Shown: positions 46,993 to 56,433 of the stretch, piece after piece
How positions within the stretch are numbered: the stretch's first letter is position 1
How the letters are laid out: each line of letters begins with the position of its first letter
Assembly (NCBI GenBank): GCA_013214945.1
Contig: JABSRT010000003.1
Coordinates: forward strand, 124,001 to 188,000
DNA from: Gammaproteobacteria bacterium
GTDB taxonomy: Bacteria; Pseudomonadota; Gammaproteobacteria; Enterobacterales; Psychrobiaceae
Length of the DNA stretch: 64,000 bases
Reading direction: 5' to 3'
Translations under genes and position numbers: made by a program
Notes under the pieces: generated by a model
Databases searched by the model: none
Seen by the model: only the letters and a program-made list of their open reading frames with translations
Told to the model about the DNA's origin: nothing

Positions 46993-49158
46993 GTGAAGTT
47001 TAAATATCTTCCTCTTTCAGCAGCTGTAATGCTGGCCCTCAATCCATTATATGCAGTAGCACAGCCTGAAAATGTCAGCTCGTCTCAGGAAAATGACAAC
47101 ATAGAAGAGATTACAATCAGCGGTAAATACAGTGTTTCTCAATCGTTAGACACTGCTACTGGCCTTGGTTTATCACTGCTAGAAACACCACAATCGGTGT
47201 CTATTTTAACGCATGAGCGTATGCAGGATCAGAATATTACGTCTATTTTGGATGCTGTAAATAATGCCGTGGGTGTCACTTCTGAAGAAGTTGATAATGT
47301 TCGTAATTCTTTTTCTTCGCGTGGATTTAGCGTTGACAGTTACCAAATCGATGGCGTGCCAACGTCTTGGAGTTTGGGTGGTGATTCCGGTGAAACGGTT
47401 GCTGATACCGCTATTTATGAGCGGATCGAGTTTGTACGTGGGGCAACGGGTTTATTAACGGGGGTCGGTGACCCTTCAGCGTCGATTAATTTAGTACGAA
47501 AGCATGCTGACAGTGCAGAGCTAACAGGTTATGTCGATGTGGCGACTGGCAGTGGGGGGCTACAACGTCTTACCGCTGATATTTCATCAGGATTAAACGA
47601 AGAAGGCACTATTCGTGGTCGTGTTGTTGCTAGAACCCTCACTAGGGAGTCTCATGTTGATTATTATGAAGACAATAAAGAGATTTTTTACGGTGTTCTA
47701 GAAGCTGACGTTACAGATTCAACATTATTGCGTGTCGGTGCTAGCTATCAGCACAGTGATCCGAAAGGAGCCGTATGGGGGCTGATGCCTGCCTTTTTCT
47801 CGGATGGCACTCGCACCGACTGGGATGTATCAGATACTACAGCGATGGACTGGAATCGCTGGGAAACAACAAACACTAATTACTTCGCTAGCGTCAATCA
47901 TATATTGGATAACGGCTGGGAAATTATTGCTAACTACAACGCAATAAAATATGAAAAAGATACGCGCTTATTGTATGTATCAGGCAGTTTAGATAAAGAC
48001 ACTGGCGCCGGGTTACAAGCTCAGCGTTATCGCAGTGATGGGGAATCAAAGCAAGACAGTTTTGATATCCAATTAAAAGGTGATTTTACACTATTTGATC
48101 AACAGCATGAGTTTGTTGTTGGTGCGTTACATAGCCAGCATGACGCAGACACCTTCACGCAAAAACCAATCGGCGGTTTCACGAGCGCATGGGGCTATGA
48201 CTATGTACTAGTTGATAACTTCTACGATTGGGGTAGCTTACAAGAACCTGAATGGGAAGATCAAAAAACTCAAACTCAAGATATGTCAACAGAGCAGCGC
48301 GGTTATTATGCAGCAACTCGTATTGCTGCTAGCGACAACTTGAAATTTATTGTCGGTGGTCGATTAGCAACTTGGTTACGTAAAGGTTTTGACTGGGGCG
48401 GCGACGTTGATTATGGCGATAAAAATGAGTTCATCCCTTATGTAGGTGCTTTGTATGATATTACTAGCCAACATCGGGTTTATGCCAGCTACACCGAAAT
48501 TTTCAAACCACAAAGCGAGCGTACTGCGACTGGTGAACTTATTGAGCCTTTAGTTGGTAAAAGTGCTGAAATTGGTTTAAAGAGTTCATTCTTAGACGAC
48601 CGTTTACATACGACTGTTTCGATATTTAATCTTGAACAGGATAATGTCGCTCAGATTGATACCGACTTTGTGGGTACTCCAGTGCAAACTACCGCGTATA
48701 TCACTGCGCAAGGTACAAAAAGTACAGGTTTTGAAGTTGAAGTGGTTGGCCAGCCAGTTGATGGCTGGAACATTACTGCCGGTTACTCACAGTACAATGC
48801 TGAAGATGCTGACGGTAACGATATAAATACTGACAATCCAACCAAACAGTTTAAATTGTTCAGTACTTACCAATTTAATGGCGACTTAGCTGGGCTTACT
48901 ATTGGTGGCGGACTAAATTGGCAAAATGAAACCTATTCAACGGGTACAAACCCTGTTGGAGTTACGGGGCGATTCACACAAGACGCTTATGTGTTAGCTA
49001 ATTTAATGGCGCGTTACGAATTTACCAATGCGTTAAGCGCACAATTTAATGCGGCTAATATTACCAATGAAACATACTACACTCAGGTAGGGTACTTTAG
49101 CTCGTTCCGTTATGGCACACCTAGAAATTACACCGTGAGTGTTAAATATAAATTTTAA
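46993..49158 (+). CDS. TonB-dependent siderophore receptor (FhuE/FpvA-like)
   Basis: This 721-residue outer-membrane receptor has a signal peptide (MKFKYLPLSAAVMLALNPLYAVAQ). The plug domain includes ETPQSVSILTHERMQDQN, FSSRGFSVDSYQIDGVPT and IERIEFVRGATGLLTGVGDPSASINLVRK, the signature of siderophore receptors. A 22-strand barrel follows and ends in a terminal Phe (VSVKYKF). No long signalling extension precedes the plug, so it is a plain transducer-free receptor. GTG is the annotated start. A Fur-like box and a strong terminator frame the gene. Confidence 0.92.
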   Translation: MKFKYLPLSAAVMLALNPLYAVAQPENVSSSQENDNIEEITISGKYSVSQSLDTATGLGLSLLETPQSVSILTHERMQDQNITSILDAVNNAVGVTSEEVDNVRNSFSSRGFSVDSYQIDGVPTSWSLGGDSGETVADTAIYERIEFVRGATGLLTGVGDPSASINLVRKHADSAELTGYVDVATGSGGLQRLTADISSGLNEEGTIRGRVVARTLTRESHVDYYEDNKEIFYGVLEADVTDSTLLRVGASYQHSDPKGAVWGLMPAFFSDGTRTDWDVSDTTAMDWNRWETTNTNYFASVNHILDNGWEIIANYNAIKYEKDTRLLYVSGSLDKDTGAGLQAQRYRSDGESKQDSFDIQLKGDFTLFDQQHEFVVGALHSQHDADTFTQKPIGGFTSAWGYDYVLVDNFYDWGSLQEPEWEDQKTQTQDMSTEQRGYYAATRIAASDNLKFIVGGRLATWLRKGFDWGGDVDYGDKNEFIPYVGALYDITSQHRVYASYTEIFKPQSERTATGELIEPLVGKSAEIGLKSSFLDDRLHTTVSIFNLEQDNVAQIDTDFVGTPVQTTAYITAQGTKSTGFEVEVVGQPVDGWNITAGYSQYNAEDADGNDINTDNPTKQFKLFSTYQFNGDLAGLTIGGGLNWQNETYSTGTNPVGVTGRFTQDAYVLANLMARYEFTNALSAQFNAANITNETYYTQVGYFSSFRYGTPRNYTVSVKYKF

Positions 49159-49173
49159 TTAATCTTGCCACTT

Positions 49174-49203
49174 AAAAGCACCACAATGTGGTGCTTTTTT
49201 TTA
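49174..49203 (+). terminator. Rho-independent terminator after the receptor gene
   Basis: AAAGCACCAC-AAT-GTGGTGCTTT forms a perfect 10-bp stem with a 3-base loop and continues into a long T-run. Confidence 0.92.
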
Positions 49204-49598
49204 TTGTTTTTTTGTTTTCGCTCCCTTTCTATCACGTTGTTTTTTGCTCTTTTAGTCATATTTATTGCTGCTGAAGCCAATAAATAACAGGGCAGAGTTA
49301 TGCCGTAAATGTTCGCCAAGCAGCACCTTCACTGGGCAAGCCCAATTAGCTAAAATCTATGAATAAAACTTATATGAATAAAGCTTATGAGTGTCCAAAA
49401 ATATCCTGTTACGATTACGTTGTAGTACCAAGTATGAAAGGGTATTTCTGCTATAAACTCATGACGGTGAAATCGCGGCAAGGCTGAGATTAGATCATCT
49501 TACTTTAGGCCCGTTGGGGTCGAGCACAATGTGGTTAAGGTTGATGATTATCCGTTTTCTTTGCTAGAAATTGAAATAAAATGAGATATTTAACTTAG
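49204..49598. other. Non-coding interval
   Basis: No gene is supported. It holds the second copy of the 30-base repeat at 49508-49537. Confidence 0.45.
49508..49537 (+). repeat. Direct repeat flanking the TonB receptor gene, copy 2
   Basis: GGCCCGTTGGGGTCGAGCAC followed by AATGTGGTTA differs from copy 1 at 46467-46496 at three positions. Confidence 0.75.
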
Positions 49599-50006
49599 AT
49601 GAAAATTAAAAAAATTGCTTGGCAGCAAACTATCCCGCTGCGCCATGGCGTATTATGGCCTAATAAACCGCCAGAGTTTTGCCATGTTGATGGCGATGCC
49701 GCTGGTTTAGACTTTGGCGCTTTTATTGATCAAGAGCTTGTTTGTGTCGCTTCAGTTTATCTTCAGAACAACAAGGCACAGTTACGCAAATTTGCGACCG
49801 ATGAACGCTACCAGCACCAAGGAATTGGCTCGAAAATGTTAAAACATATTATTGAGTGGTTGCAAAACACTCAAGTTGAGAGTTTTTGGTGTGACGCTAG
49901 GGAAACTGCGTTAGGTTTTTATCAACGTTTTGATATGGATACATGCAGTGAACGTTTTTGTAAAGCCGGTGTTTATTATTATAAAATGGAAGTTTTTTTA
50001 CGGTAA
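49599..50006 (+). CDS. GNAT family N-acetyltransferase
   Basis: This 135-residue protein has a GNAT core: LRKFATDERYQHQGIGSKMLKHIIEWL contains the acetyl-CoA loop QHQGIG, followed by FWCDARETALGFYQRFDM. The start region ITWxTxPLRHGVLWP-like (QQTIPLRHGVLWPNKP) is typical of small GNATs of unknown substrate. It stands alone with its own terminator. Confidence 0.88.
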   Translation: MKIKKIAWQQTIPLRHGVLWPNKPPEFCHVDGDAAGLDFGAFIDQELVCVASVYLQNNKAQLRKFATDERYQHQGIGSKMLKHIIEWLQNTQVESFWCDARETALGFYQRFDMDTCSERFCKAGVYYYKMEVFLR

Positions 50007-50109
50007 TTTGTCGGTAAATATGTGGTCATAAAAGTTCAACTAACCTAAATTTATTCCTATTTTTGTTGACCGTTATTTAAGCCAATTTAAGTTTCTCGTT
50101 AGTATTTTG

Positions 50110-50147
50110 GGGCCAGTCATCTAGAACCTATGACTGGCCCTTTTTTG
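50110..50147 (+). terminator. Rho-independent terminator
   Basis: GGGCCAGTCAT / ATGACTGGCCC is a perfect 11-bp stem with a 9-base loop, followed by TTTTTT. It ends the GNAT transcript. Confidence 0.9.
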
Positions 50148-50354
50148 TTTCTATTTCCCCCCAAATATCCAAAATTAAACGCAATTTACAAAAGCTTAAT
50201 GAGGATAGATGTTTTTGGTTAAAGTTTAGTCTTTCTCAAACTTAAGGTTTAATGTTTAGTATTTAACTTAGGTAACTGTTCATTTATTATCACCTTTTAA
50301 ACAAGTCAGATAACTTTTATTAACGTTGCGTAACAAAATTAAGGGAACAGGGAC
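50148..50354. other. Promoter region of the ATP-grasp gene
   Basis: About 200 AT-rich bases have no coding potential. The repeated AAAGTTTAG/AACTTAAGG-like motifs near 50218-50270 are not clearly a regulator site. Confidence 0.4.
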
Positions 50355-51800
50355 ATGAAAAAACTCAATGGTTTAACGGAAATTTATAAATTTTTTCGCA
50401 CTTATAAAAAACCTATTTATTTTGTTTCGGCGACGCCTTTTAATATTCTAGGCTTAGGACAATTAGTGCCGACGCTGCGTTATATTAATTACTTTGATTG
50501 CTTTGACGGTGTGCACCATCGAGTGTTCACGCCTAAAGATCGTGGCTATCCAGAATTTACCAGTTTGGAAGATGTTGTAAACTACCTGATGGAGCATCAG
50601 GAAACTCATGACTATATGGCCAGACAGGGTCAGGGCGGTCATATGCTGGCGGTGATGTTTGATGAAAAAACAGAACAGTTGGCTAAAAACCTTGGTATTA
50701 ATTTCGCGATGCCTCCACATAAACTACGTAACCATTTAGATTCAAAGATAGTAACCACACAAATTGCCAATGAAGCAGGCGTTGCTAGCGTACCTAATGT
50801 GTTAGGTACGGCTGACAACTATCAAGAATTAATGGTGCTGGCCAAGTCCAAAAGATTAGGCAACGATCTTGTTGTGCAGACCCCTTATGGTGATTCAGGA
50901 AAAACGACCTTCTTTATTACCACAGAAAAAGATTGGCAACAGCACGAAAAACAGATCATTGGTCAAGAGATCAAAGTGATGAAACGCATCGACCCACGGT
51001 GCGGTACTGTTGAAGCTGTCGCGACCAAGCATGGCACCATTGTTGGCCCTATTTTAAGTGAATTAGTTGGTCATAAAGAGCTGACACCTTTCAAAGGTGG
51101 TTGGTGTGGTAATGAGGGTTTTGTCAATATTCTTGATGCCAAAGCGCGTACTAAGTTAGAGCGTATGGTGAAAAAATTTGGCGAGCGACTTTATAAAGAA
51201 GGTTATAAAGGCACCTTCTGTATTGATTACCTGATCGATAAAAAAGATGGCTGCATGTATCTAGGTGAGCTTAATCCGCGCATCAGTGGCGCCTCGCCGA
51301 TTACCAACTTATTGACCCAAAAGTACGGTGGCGTGCCATTACTCATGTTCCATTTGCTAGAGCATATGGGCATTGATTATGACATTAACATTAAAGAAAT
51401 CCAAAAACGCTGGCGTGATTTTGATACCTGGAGCCATGTGATATTTAAACACACCGGTGACGATGTTAGGATTCTTTCTCAAGTACCGCGTTCAGGTATA
51501 TGGCGCACAACCAACAATAATGACGTAGAACTAGTTCGCCGTACTGCCGATTGGAGTAATGTGTCGGGCATGGACGAAGCTTTCTTTTTACGTATATTAG
51601 GACCGGGTGAATATCTTTATAAAGGTGCTGACATGGGCGTATTATTAGTTCGTGGTCATTTGCAAACCTCGTCAGATAAACTGACTCCGCGTGCTAAAAA
51701 TTGGGTCGCAGCAATGAAAGGGCAGTTCCAATCATCGGATGTTTACTCTGGCGCGCATCCGAGCTTGTCTGACGACAATATTCTCACTAAGATTTTTTAA
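50355..51800 (+). CDS. ATP-grasp family ligase (biotin-carboxylase-like)
   Basis: This 481-residue protein has a central ATP-grasp fold: NHLDSKIVTTQIANEAGVASVP, the ATP-binding strand DLVVQTPYGDSGKTTFFI and the metal-binding motif YLGELNPRISGASP. It lacks a biotin carboxyl carrier domain and has an unusual N-terminus (KPIYFVSATPFNILGLGQLVPTLRY). ATP-grasp enzymes join a carboxylate to an amine or thiol via an acyl-phosphate. Next to a nitrilase-type amidase and a C45 hydrolase/acyltransferase it probably makes an amide or peptide. The substrate is unknown. GGGAACAGGGA precedes the ATG. Confidence 0.85.
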   Translation: MKKLNGLTEIYKFFRTYKKPIYFVSATPFNILGLGQLVPTLRYINYFDCFDGVHHRVFTPKDRGYPEFTSLEDVVNYLMEHQETHDYMARQGQGGHMLAVMFDEKTEQLAKNLGINFAMPPHKLRNHLDSKIVTTQIANEAGVASVPNVLGTADNYQELMVLAKSKRLGNDLVVQTPYGDSGKTTFFITTEKDWQQHEKQIIGQEIKVMKRIDPRCGTVEAVATKHGTIVGPILSELVGHKELTPFKGGWCGNEGFVNILDAKARTKLERMVKKFGERLYKEGYKGTFCIDYLIDKKDGCMYLGELNPRISGASPITNLLTQKYGGVPLLMFHLLEHMGIDYDINIKEIQKRWRDFDTWSHVIFKHTGDDVRILSQVPRSGIWRTTNNNDVELVRRTADWSNVSGMDEAFFLRILGPGEYLYKGADMGVLLVRGHLQTSSDKLTPRAKNWVAAMKGQFQSSDVYSGAHPSLSDDNILTKIF

Positions 51801-51898
51801 CACAAACTGCCACAATGTTGGCCGTTCAATGAATGACAATTTTTATCAGTAAACCCCTGCATTTGTAATCCGCTGGTGTATAGCAATATGTAAGCGCG

Positions 51899-51946
51899 CG
51901 CATAATCCCTGAGTTAAATAATTGAGGGGATTATGGCGGGCTTTTT
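51899..51946 (+). terminator. Hairpin between the ATP-grasp and nitrilase genes
   Basis: CATAATCCCT and AGGGGATTATG form a long stem around an AT-rich loop, continuing into GCGGGCTTTTTA. It looks like a terminator or attenuator, so the downstream genes may have a separate promoter in the following about 150 bases. Confidence 0.65.
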
Positions 51947-52094
51947 ATAAAACCTATCATGAGTTTTTCAGGCGATTTGTTAAAATTCTCAGGTCAGTTC
52001 ACTTGGCTGTTTTCGACATTAAAAATAAATCTAAAATTTTGAGTTAGCAGCTTTAGTAACTCCATGAAAGATAATCAATAGGACAAAAATAATT

Positions 52095-53009
52095 ATGACA
52101 CCATTTGGTATTGCAGGCATACAAATGCAATTGCAACATGGCAGCAATGTTGATGCGATTGAAGAACGTATCGATGTGTTGATGAGTTTATACCCTTGGG
52201 TAGAAATGGTTTTGATTAGCGAATTAGCCGCTCATGGTCCGTTGCATGCTTATGCTGAGACTATGCCAGGCATTACGGAAGAGCGCTTTTGTAATATGGC
52301 ACGCAAACATAATATTTGGTTAGTGCCAGGTTCTATTTTTGAGTTACGAGATGATGCTATTTTTAATACGGCGCCGGTGATTAATCCGCAAGGTGAAGTC
52401 ATTGCCCGTCATCGAAAAATGTTCCCATTTTGTCCGTTTGAAGAAAATGTTGAAGCCGGTGATGAGTTTGTGATTTTTGATGTGCCCGGCGCTGGCCGCT
52501 TTGGTTTATGCATTTGTTACGACATGTGGTTCCCTGAGGTGCTTAGAACCTTAACCTCAATGGGCGCAGAAGTAATATTGCATCCGGTATTAACGGGGAC
52601 AAACGACCGTGACATTGAATTAAATATTGCGCGCAGCAGTGGGGCGATGTTTCAAAGCTATATTATCGACATCAATGGGCTAGGGGTTGGTGGCGTTGGC
52701 CAATCTTGTATTGTTGACCCGTCTGGGCGGGTTGTTCATCAAGCCGGTGGTACTGATGAATTCTTAGTCACAGAGATTGATTTTGACTTAGTTCGGCGTC
52801 AGCGAGAAGTTGGTTTGCGTAATTTGGGCCAGCCGTTAAAAAGCTTTAGAGACAGCAAAGTTAATTTTACCGTTTATAACAAAGAGCTGCGGGGGAATGG
52901 TTATCTTGATAATTTAGGTCCAATGCAAAAAACGTCACGAGCAACTAAACATGTCATGGCGCCAGAGCCTAGTTTGACTATCCCTAACGAAGATAACTTC
53001 AATGGGTAA
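52095..53009 (+). CDS. Carbon-nitrogen hydrolase (nitrilase superfamily)
   Basis: This 304-residue enzyme has the nitrilase catalytic triad. Glu is in ISELAAHGP, Lys in HRKMFPFCPFEENVEAGDE and Cys in CICYDMWFPEV. A second Glu-equivalent region and the C-terminal dimer part follow. It should hydrolyse or transfer an amide. It is coupled by an 8-bp overlap to the C45-type gene, so the two probably act in one pathway. A position after an ATP-grasp gene favours processing of an amide-linked product. Confidence 0.88.
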   Translation: MTPFGIAGIQMQLQHGSNVDAIEERIDVLMSLYPWVEMVLISELAAHGPLHAYAETMPGITEERFCNMARKHNIWLVPGSIFELRDDAIFNTAPVINPQGEVIARHRKMFPFCPFEENVEAGDEFVIFDVPGAGRFGLCICYDMWFPEVLRTLTSMGAEVILHPVLTGTNDRDIELNIARSSGAMFQSYIIDINGLGVGGVGQSCIVDPSGRVVHQAGGTDEFLVTEIDFDLVRRQREVGLRNLGQPLKSFRDSKVNFTVYNKELRGNGYLDNLGPMQKTSRATKHVMAPEPSLTIPNEDNFNG

Positions 53010-53994
53010 TCAGCCCCCAGTGTTGGGGTTTTCTTCGCTGGTTGAACATTACCTCGGTGAAAAGCTTGCATTAATTTATGCCAAAAACCAACCTGCATAT
53101 CAGCGTTGGTTTAGTCGCTCAACCCAGCGTATTAGCGCCGAGCAAGGCCGTGATAAGTTACAACATTATATGCCAGAATTACTCGCCACTTATGATGGGT
53201 TATGTCATGCACTAGGGGGGGATGAGCAAACTGGACAATTTTTAAGTTTATACAATCCCCCGGTTTTTCGTGCTGGTTGCTCGCAGGCGGGGAAATCTCA
53301 TCACATTGTTGAACTGGTGCGTAATTATGATTTTCCGGCACAGTTGTGTGACCGTTTGTTATTACATACTAACTGGAATGGCACCAAAGTGATCGCGATG
53401 GCCGATTGCTTATGGGGTATTTTAGATGGCATGAATGAGCACGGTTTGGCCGTTTCTTTAGCTTATGGTGGCAGACACCGGCATGGTAATGGTTTTGCGA
53501 TAACACTGGTTTTGCGTTATATCTTGGAATTTTGTCGAAGTACCGATGAAGCGGTGGCGGTATTAAAGCGGGTGCCTATTCATATGGCTTATAATGTCAC
53601 GCTGGTTGATTGCACGGGTAACATTAAAACCGTGCTGCTTTGTCCGGGAGAGGAAGTTCAAGTAACGTCGGTCTCATTTGCGACTAATCATCAACAAGGC
53701 GGCGCTATTGATGATATTGATGCCATAGCCGATAGTTATGTACGAGAGCAATATTTGTCGACATGTTTATCAGACCCACGCCAAGCAGCAAGCTCTTTGG
53801 TTAGTTTATTTCTGCAATCGCCTTTGATGCGAAAATCAAGCGAATGGCAAGGGTGGGGAACATTGTATACCTCCCGTTATTTACCATTATCTGGCGTGGT
53901 AGAGTTATATTGGCCAAATGGTCAGGTACTTAGCCAAAGCTTTAATCACTTTGTTGAAAGTGATATTAACGTCTGTTCTCCTGCTTATTTATAA
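53002..53994 (+). CDS. C45/AAT-family linear amide hydrolase or acyltransferase
   Basis: This 330-residue protein resembles Ntn-type C45 proteins (acyl-CoA:6-aminopenicillanate acyltransferase family). The probable self-processing Cys is in VFRAGCSQAG (about residue 92). It is followed by GILDGMNEHGLAVSLAYGGRHRHGNGF and YNVTLVDCTGN, as in the family. Such enzymes cleave or swap acyl groups on amides and mature by autoproteolysis at the Cys. The gene overlaps the nitrilase gene. Confidence 0.83.
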   Translation: MGNQPPVLGFSSLVEHYLGEKLALIYAKNQPAYQRWFSRSTQRISAEQGRDKLQHYMPELLATYDGLCHALGGDEQTGQFLSLYNPPVFRAGCSQAGKSHHIVELVRNYDFPAQLCDRLLLHTNWNGTKVIAMADCLWGILDGMNEHGLAVSLAYGGRHRHGNGFAITLVLRYILEFCRSTDEAVAVLKRVPIHMAYNVTLVDCTGNIKTVLLCPGEEVQVTSVSFATNHQQGGAIDDIDAIADSYVREQYLSTCLSDPRQAASSLVSLFLQSPLMRKSSEWQGWGTLYTSRYLPLSGVVELYWPNGQVLSQSFNHFVESDINVCSPAYL

Positions 53995-54241
53995 TGGGTA
54001 TTATTAAACGATGGGGCTGACGTCTCTATAAAATTAGATATTATATAGGGATAAGCCTCGGTAATAAAACAGCCATAGACCCCATTAATCTTCATGCTAT
54101 TACATTCATCTAAGTCACCCTTCGGCCATCAATGGACTTTCGTTAGCGCCCGTTTATGTCAATTTCTAACTGCTACACTGACTAAGGCACAAGTGATAAT
54201 AAGCACTTTCAACTTAGGTAAAAGTGGCGTGAGGAAATACT
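53995..54241. other. Non-coding interval
   Basis: About 250 bases have no supported gene; the frame at 54094 overlaps the next gene and is discarded. Confidence 0.4.
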
Positions 54242-55081
54242 ATGACCAGCTTTGTCAGCAAGTTAACCACTTTATTGGTAATTCTAATAAATCAGGTCGT
54301 TGGCGCTCAAGAGCTGTTACCAGACAAAGTTTGCCCAGTAATTTTCTCTAAATCTGATTCGTTTACTGCTAATTCTCTAACTGTTAAGTCTCTTGCTGAT
54401 AAGCCTCTTGAGTCTGAATCTAATGTTTTGGGGATTTTAGTTATTTCCAAAGCTTGGTTTCATAATAGTGGCCAATTGGCGGGGTATATTGCTAAAGATG
54501 ACGCGACCGGTATTGGAGTAGAAATTCATTTTTTTGCCAATAACATAGGGCAGGTTAGTGGTCACAATATTGCGCAATGTGATCGTTATCGTTTGTTGCA
54601 AGTACGCGCTGCTAATATCAAACGACCAAACGGTGAAGAGCCTATTCAAATCGACGTACCAGATAATACTGATTCACCATTTTATGACAATGGGCTACTT
54701 GAACATGGCTATGGCAGCCATCAAACCCCAGTTGATAGTGATGATAAACCTTGGGTTGGGCGCCCGACGAGGGCATCAACAGTCGCTATTTATGATACGC
54801 CGTTTACCGGTGATAGTTTGGGGATTGATGGTCTTGATATTAAAGTGGCATTTGAAACCTGTGTTGTTTGTCAGCGCGACAATGCCATTGATAGCATATT
54901 ATCTTGTGTTAACTGGGGTTATCAACGCGACTTACTAGAACCTACCGGTCAGCAACTGACCAGTTGGAGCGAGCCGGATATTCTCGAGCGACAATGTCAT
55001 GTTAGCGCCAGTGAAATCTTTTCTAATGCCTTAGACGGCTCTCATCGCATTGAATACCTTTCGGGATTAGACTGGCAATGA
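54242..55081 (+). CDS. Secreted hypothetical protein
   Basis: The protein has 279 residues. The N-terminus is a signal peptide (MTSFVSKLTTLLVILINQVVGAQ). The mature part is polar, with Cys residues in VCPVIF, AQCDRYRLL, ETCVVCQRD and LSCVNW that could form disulfides, and an aromatic acidic C-terminus. No family was recognised. It may be an extracellular or periplasmic domain protein; the neighbouring genes do not clarify its role. Confidence 0.65.
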   Translation: MTSFVSKLTTLLVILINQVVGAQELLPDKVCPVIFSKSDSFTANSLTVKSLADKPLESESNVLGILVISKAWFHNSGQLAGYIAKDDATGIGVEIHFFANNIGQVSGHNIAQCDRYRLLQVRAANIKRPNGEEPIQIDVPDNTDSPFYDNGLLEHGYGSHQTPVDSDDKPWVGRPTRASTVAIYDTPFTGDSLGIDGLDIKVAFETCVVCQRDNAIDSILSCVNWGYQRDLLEPTGQQLTSWSEPDILERQCHVSASEIFSNALDGSHRIEYLSGLDWQ

Positions 55082-55288
55082 GTGCGCGGCTAACATTAAC
55101 GTGTACTGCGCACGACAAGGTCAAATCTCTGATGCACTTGCCTGTTAAATTAGGGGCTAAGCATTTATTGAGTTGGTGACCAGCACTCTGATGCATTAAC
55201 AATGCACTTAAATGATCTATTTAACTAAGCCTGTCTAACGCAAAAGTGTATAATAGTGGCTGTATTTTTAACGAGATAGACGAACTAT

Positions 55289-56128
55289 ATGCTTGAGTAC
55301 TACCTTCATACCACAAATGCTCGACAGGCGCTGGAGGCCATCGCCAAAGGCCAGTCCAGTGTCCGAATTTCTGCTGATCTCAATATTACCGAGCAGGACT
55401 TTGCCATCAGTGATCAAGGCCTAGTACTTGACGAAGACAACCTACTTTCGATTAGCGAACTCAAAAAAATCGTTAAGAAGACCCAGCGAATATACCTTTG
55501 TACTGACGGCGAGATGGATCCGATTGAAGATCGCAGCGCTGGTTACTACAAGCTTGTTCCTACCGACGGATCGCCGCTGCTGGAAATTAGTGGTGTAAAA
55601 ATGCATATATCAAAGGGCACCGACCCTTTTGTTAGTGCTTCTGAAATGGCGCAACAGGCGGTGCGCAGTGGCGACAAGGTACTCGATTGTTGCAGCGGAC
55701 TGGGTTATGCGGCCATTGCTGCTCACCGATTAGGCGCCAGCGAAGTGCTTACTATTGAGCTGAGCTCATCGGTAATGGGAGTACGTGCGCAAAATCCTTG
55801 GTCAAAAGATTTAGGCAAAAAGGGAATTGTGCAACGTCAGGGCAGCAGCTTTGAGTTGATCACCACCATGGCCGATAGCTCCTTTGATTCGGTTATTCAC
55901 GATCCACCGCGTTTTTCGCTGGCCGGCGAGCTTTATAGTGAAGAGTTCTATAGCGAGATCTTTCGGGTGTTACGTCGCGACGGACGGCTTTTCCATTACA
56001 CCGGCAACCCACATGTCGTAAAGAAAGGCAGCAGTTTTGTTGACGGCGTTATTCGTCGGCTTAAAGCCGCTGGTTTTAAGCGCGTGGTAAAGGTTGAGCA
56101 TTTGATGGGAGTCAGTGCGCAAAAATAA
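55289..56128 (+). CDS. SAM-dependent methyltransferase, COG2521-like
   Basis: This 279-residue protein has an N-terminal extension, then the Rossmann SAM site VLDCCSGLGYAAIAAHRLGA with acidic VLTIELSSS. The catalytic-loop motif DSVIHDPPRFSLAGELYSEEFYSEIFRVLRRDGRLFHYTG resembles the predicted methyltransferases of COG2521, mostly archaeal. A nucleic-acid or small-molecule substrate cannot be decided. ATG 55289 follows ACGAGATAGACGAACT. It stands alone. Confidence 0.82.
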   Translation: MLEYYLHTTNARQALEAIAKGQSSVRISADLNITEQDFAISDQGLVLDEDNLLSISELKKIVKKTQRIYLCTDGEMDPIEDRSAGYYKLVPTDGSPLLEISGVKMHISKGTDPFVSASEMAQQAVRSGDKVLDCCSGLGYAAIAAHRLGASEVLTIELSSSVMGVRAQNPWSKDLGKKGIVQRQGSSFELITTMADSSFDSVIHDPPRFSLAGELYSEEFYSEIFRVLRRDGRLFHYTGNPHVVKKGSSFVDGVIRRLKAAGFKRVVKVEHLMGVSAQK

Positions 56129-56433
56129 TAAGATAAAAGGGGCGGTGATAGCTTGTTACTGGTTAGAAGTTGATGATAAAAAACTACTTGATTTGAATCT
56201 CTGATAGTTAGTTTAAGAGCATTCGCCCCTTGTTCAACGTGTTAAGACCAACTCCTATAGTTAACTGATCATTCTTGACTGTTTAAACAAACTATAACCC
56301 AAGTTGATCCGGATACGTGTCCCTAGAAACTAGGCAGTAGCTCTAAAATTGCTATACCACTGTGCATACAGTCAGGCTAGTGCTTTTTTATGAGCAAAAA
56401 ATATTGCCAAGATAAGCACCTAAGGATACCAAA
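56129..56433. other. Non-coding interval at the left edge of the HEPN unit
   Basis: No gene is supported. It contains the left inverted repeat of the HEPN unit at 56300-56324; sequence to the right of it changes character to very AT-rich. Confidence 0.45.
56300..56324 (+). repeat. Inverted repeat flanking the HEPN unit, left copy
   Basis: CAAGTTGATCCGGATACGTG continuing TCCCT pairs with the reverse complement of 59413-59437 (CAAGCTGATACGGATACGTG, TCTCT): 22 of 25 bases agree. The two copies frame the HEPN gene fragments and the IS3 element exactly. Confidence 0.8.

Noticed and set aside
50355-51800. Biotin carboxylase subunit of an acyl-CoA carboxylase
   Set aside because: No biotin carrier or carboxyltransferase gene is adjacent and the N-terminus is atypical; only the ATP-grasp fold is supported.
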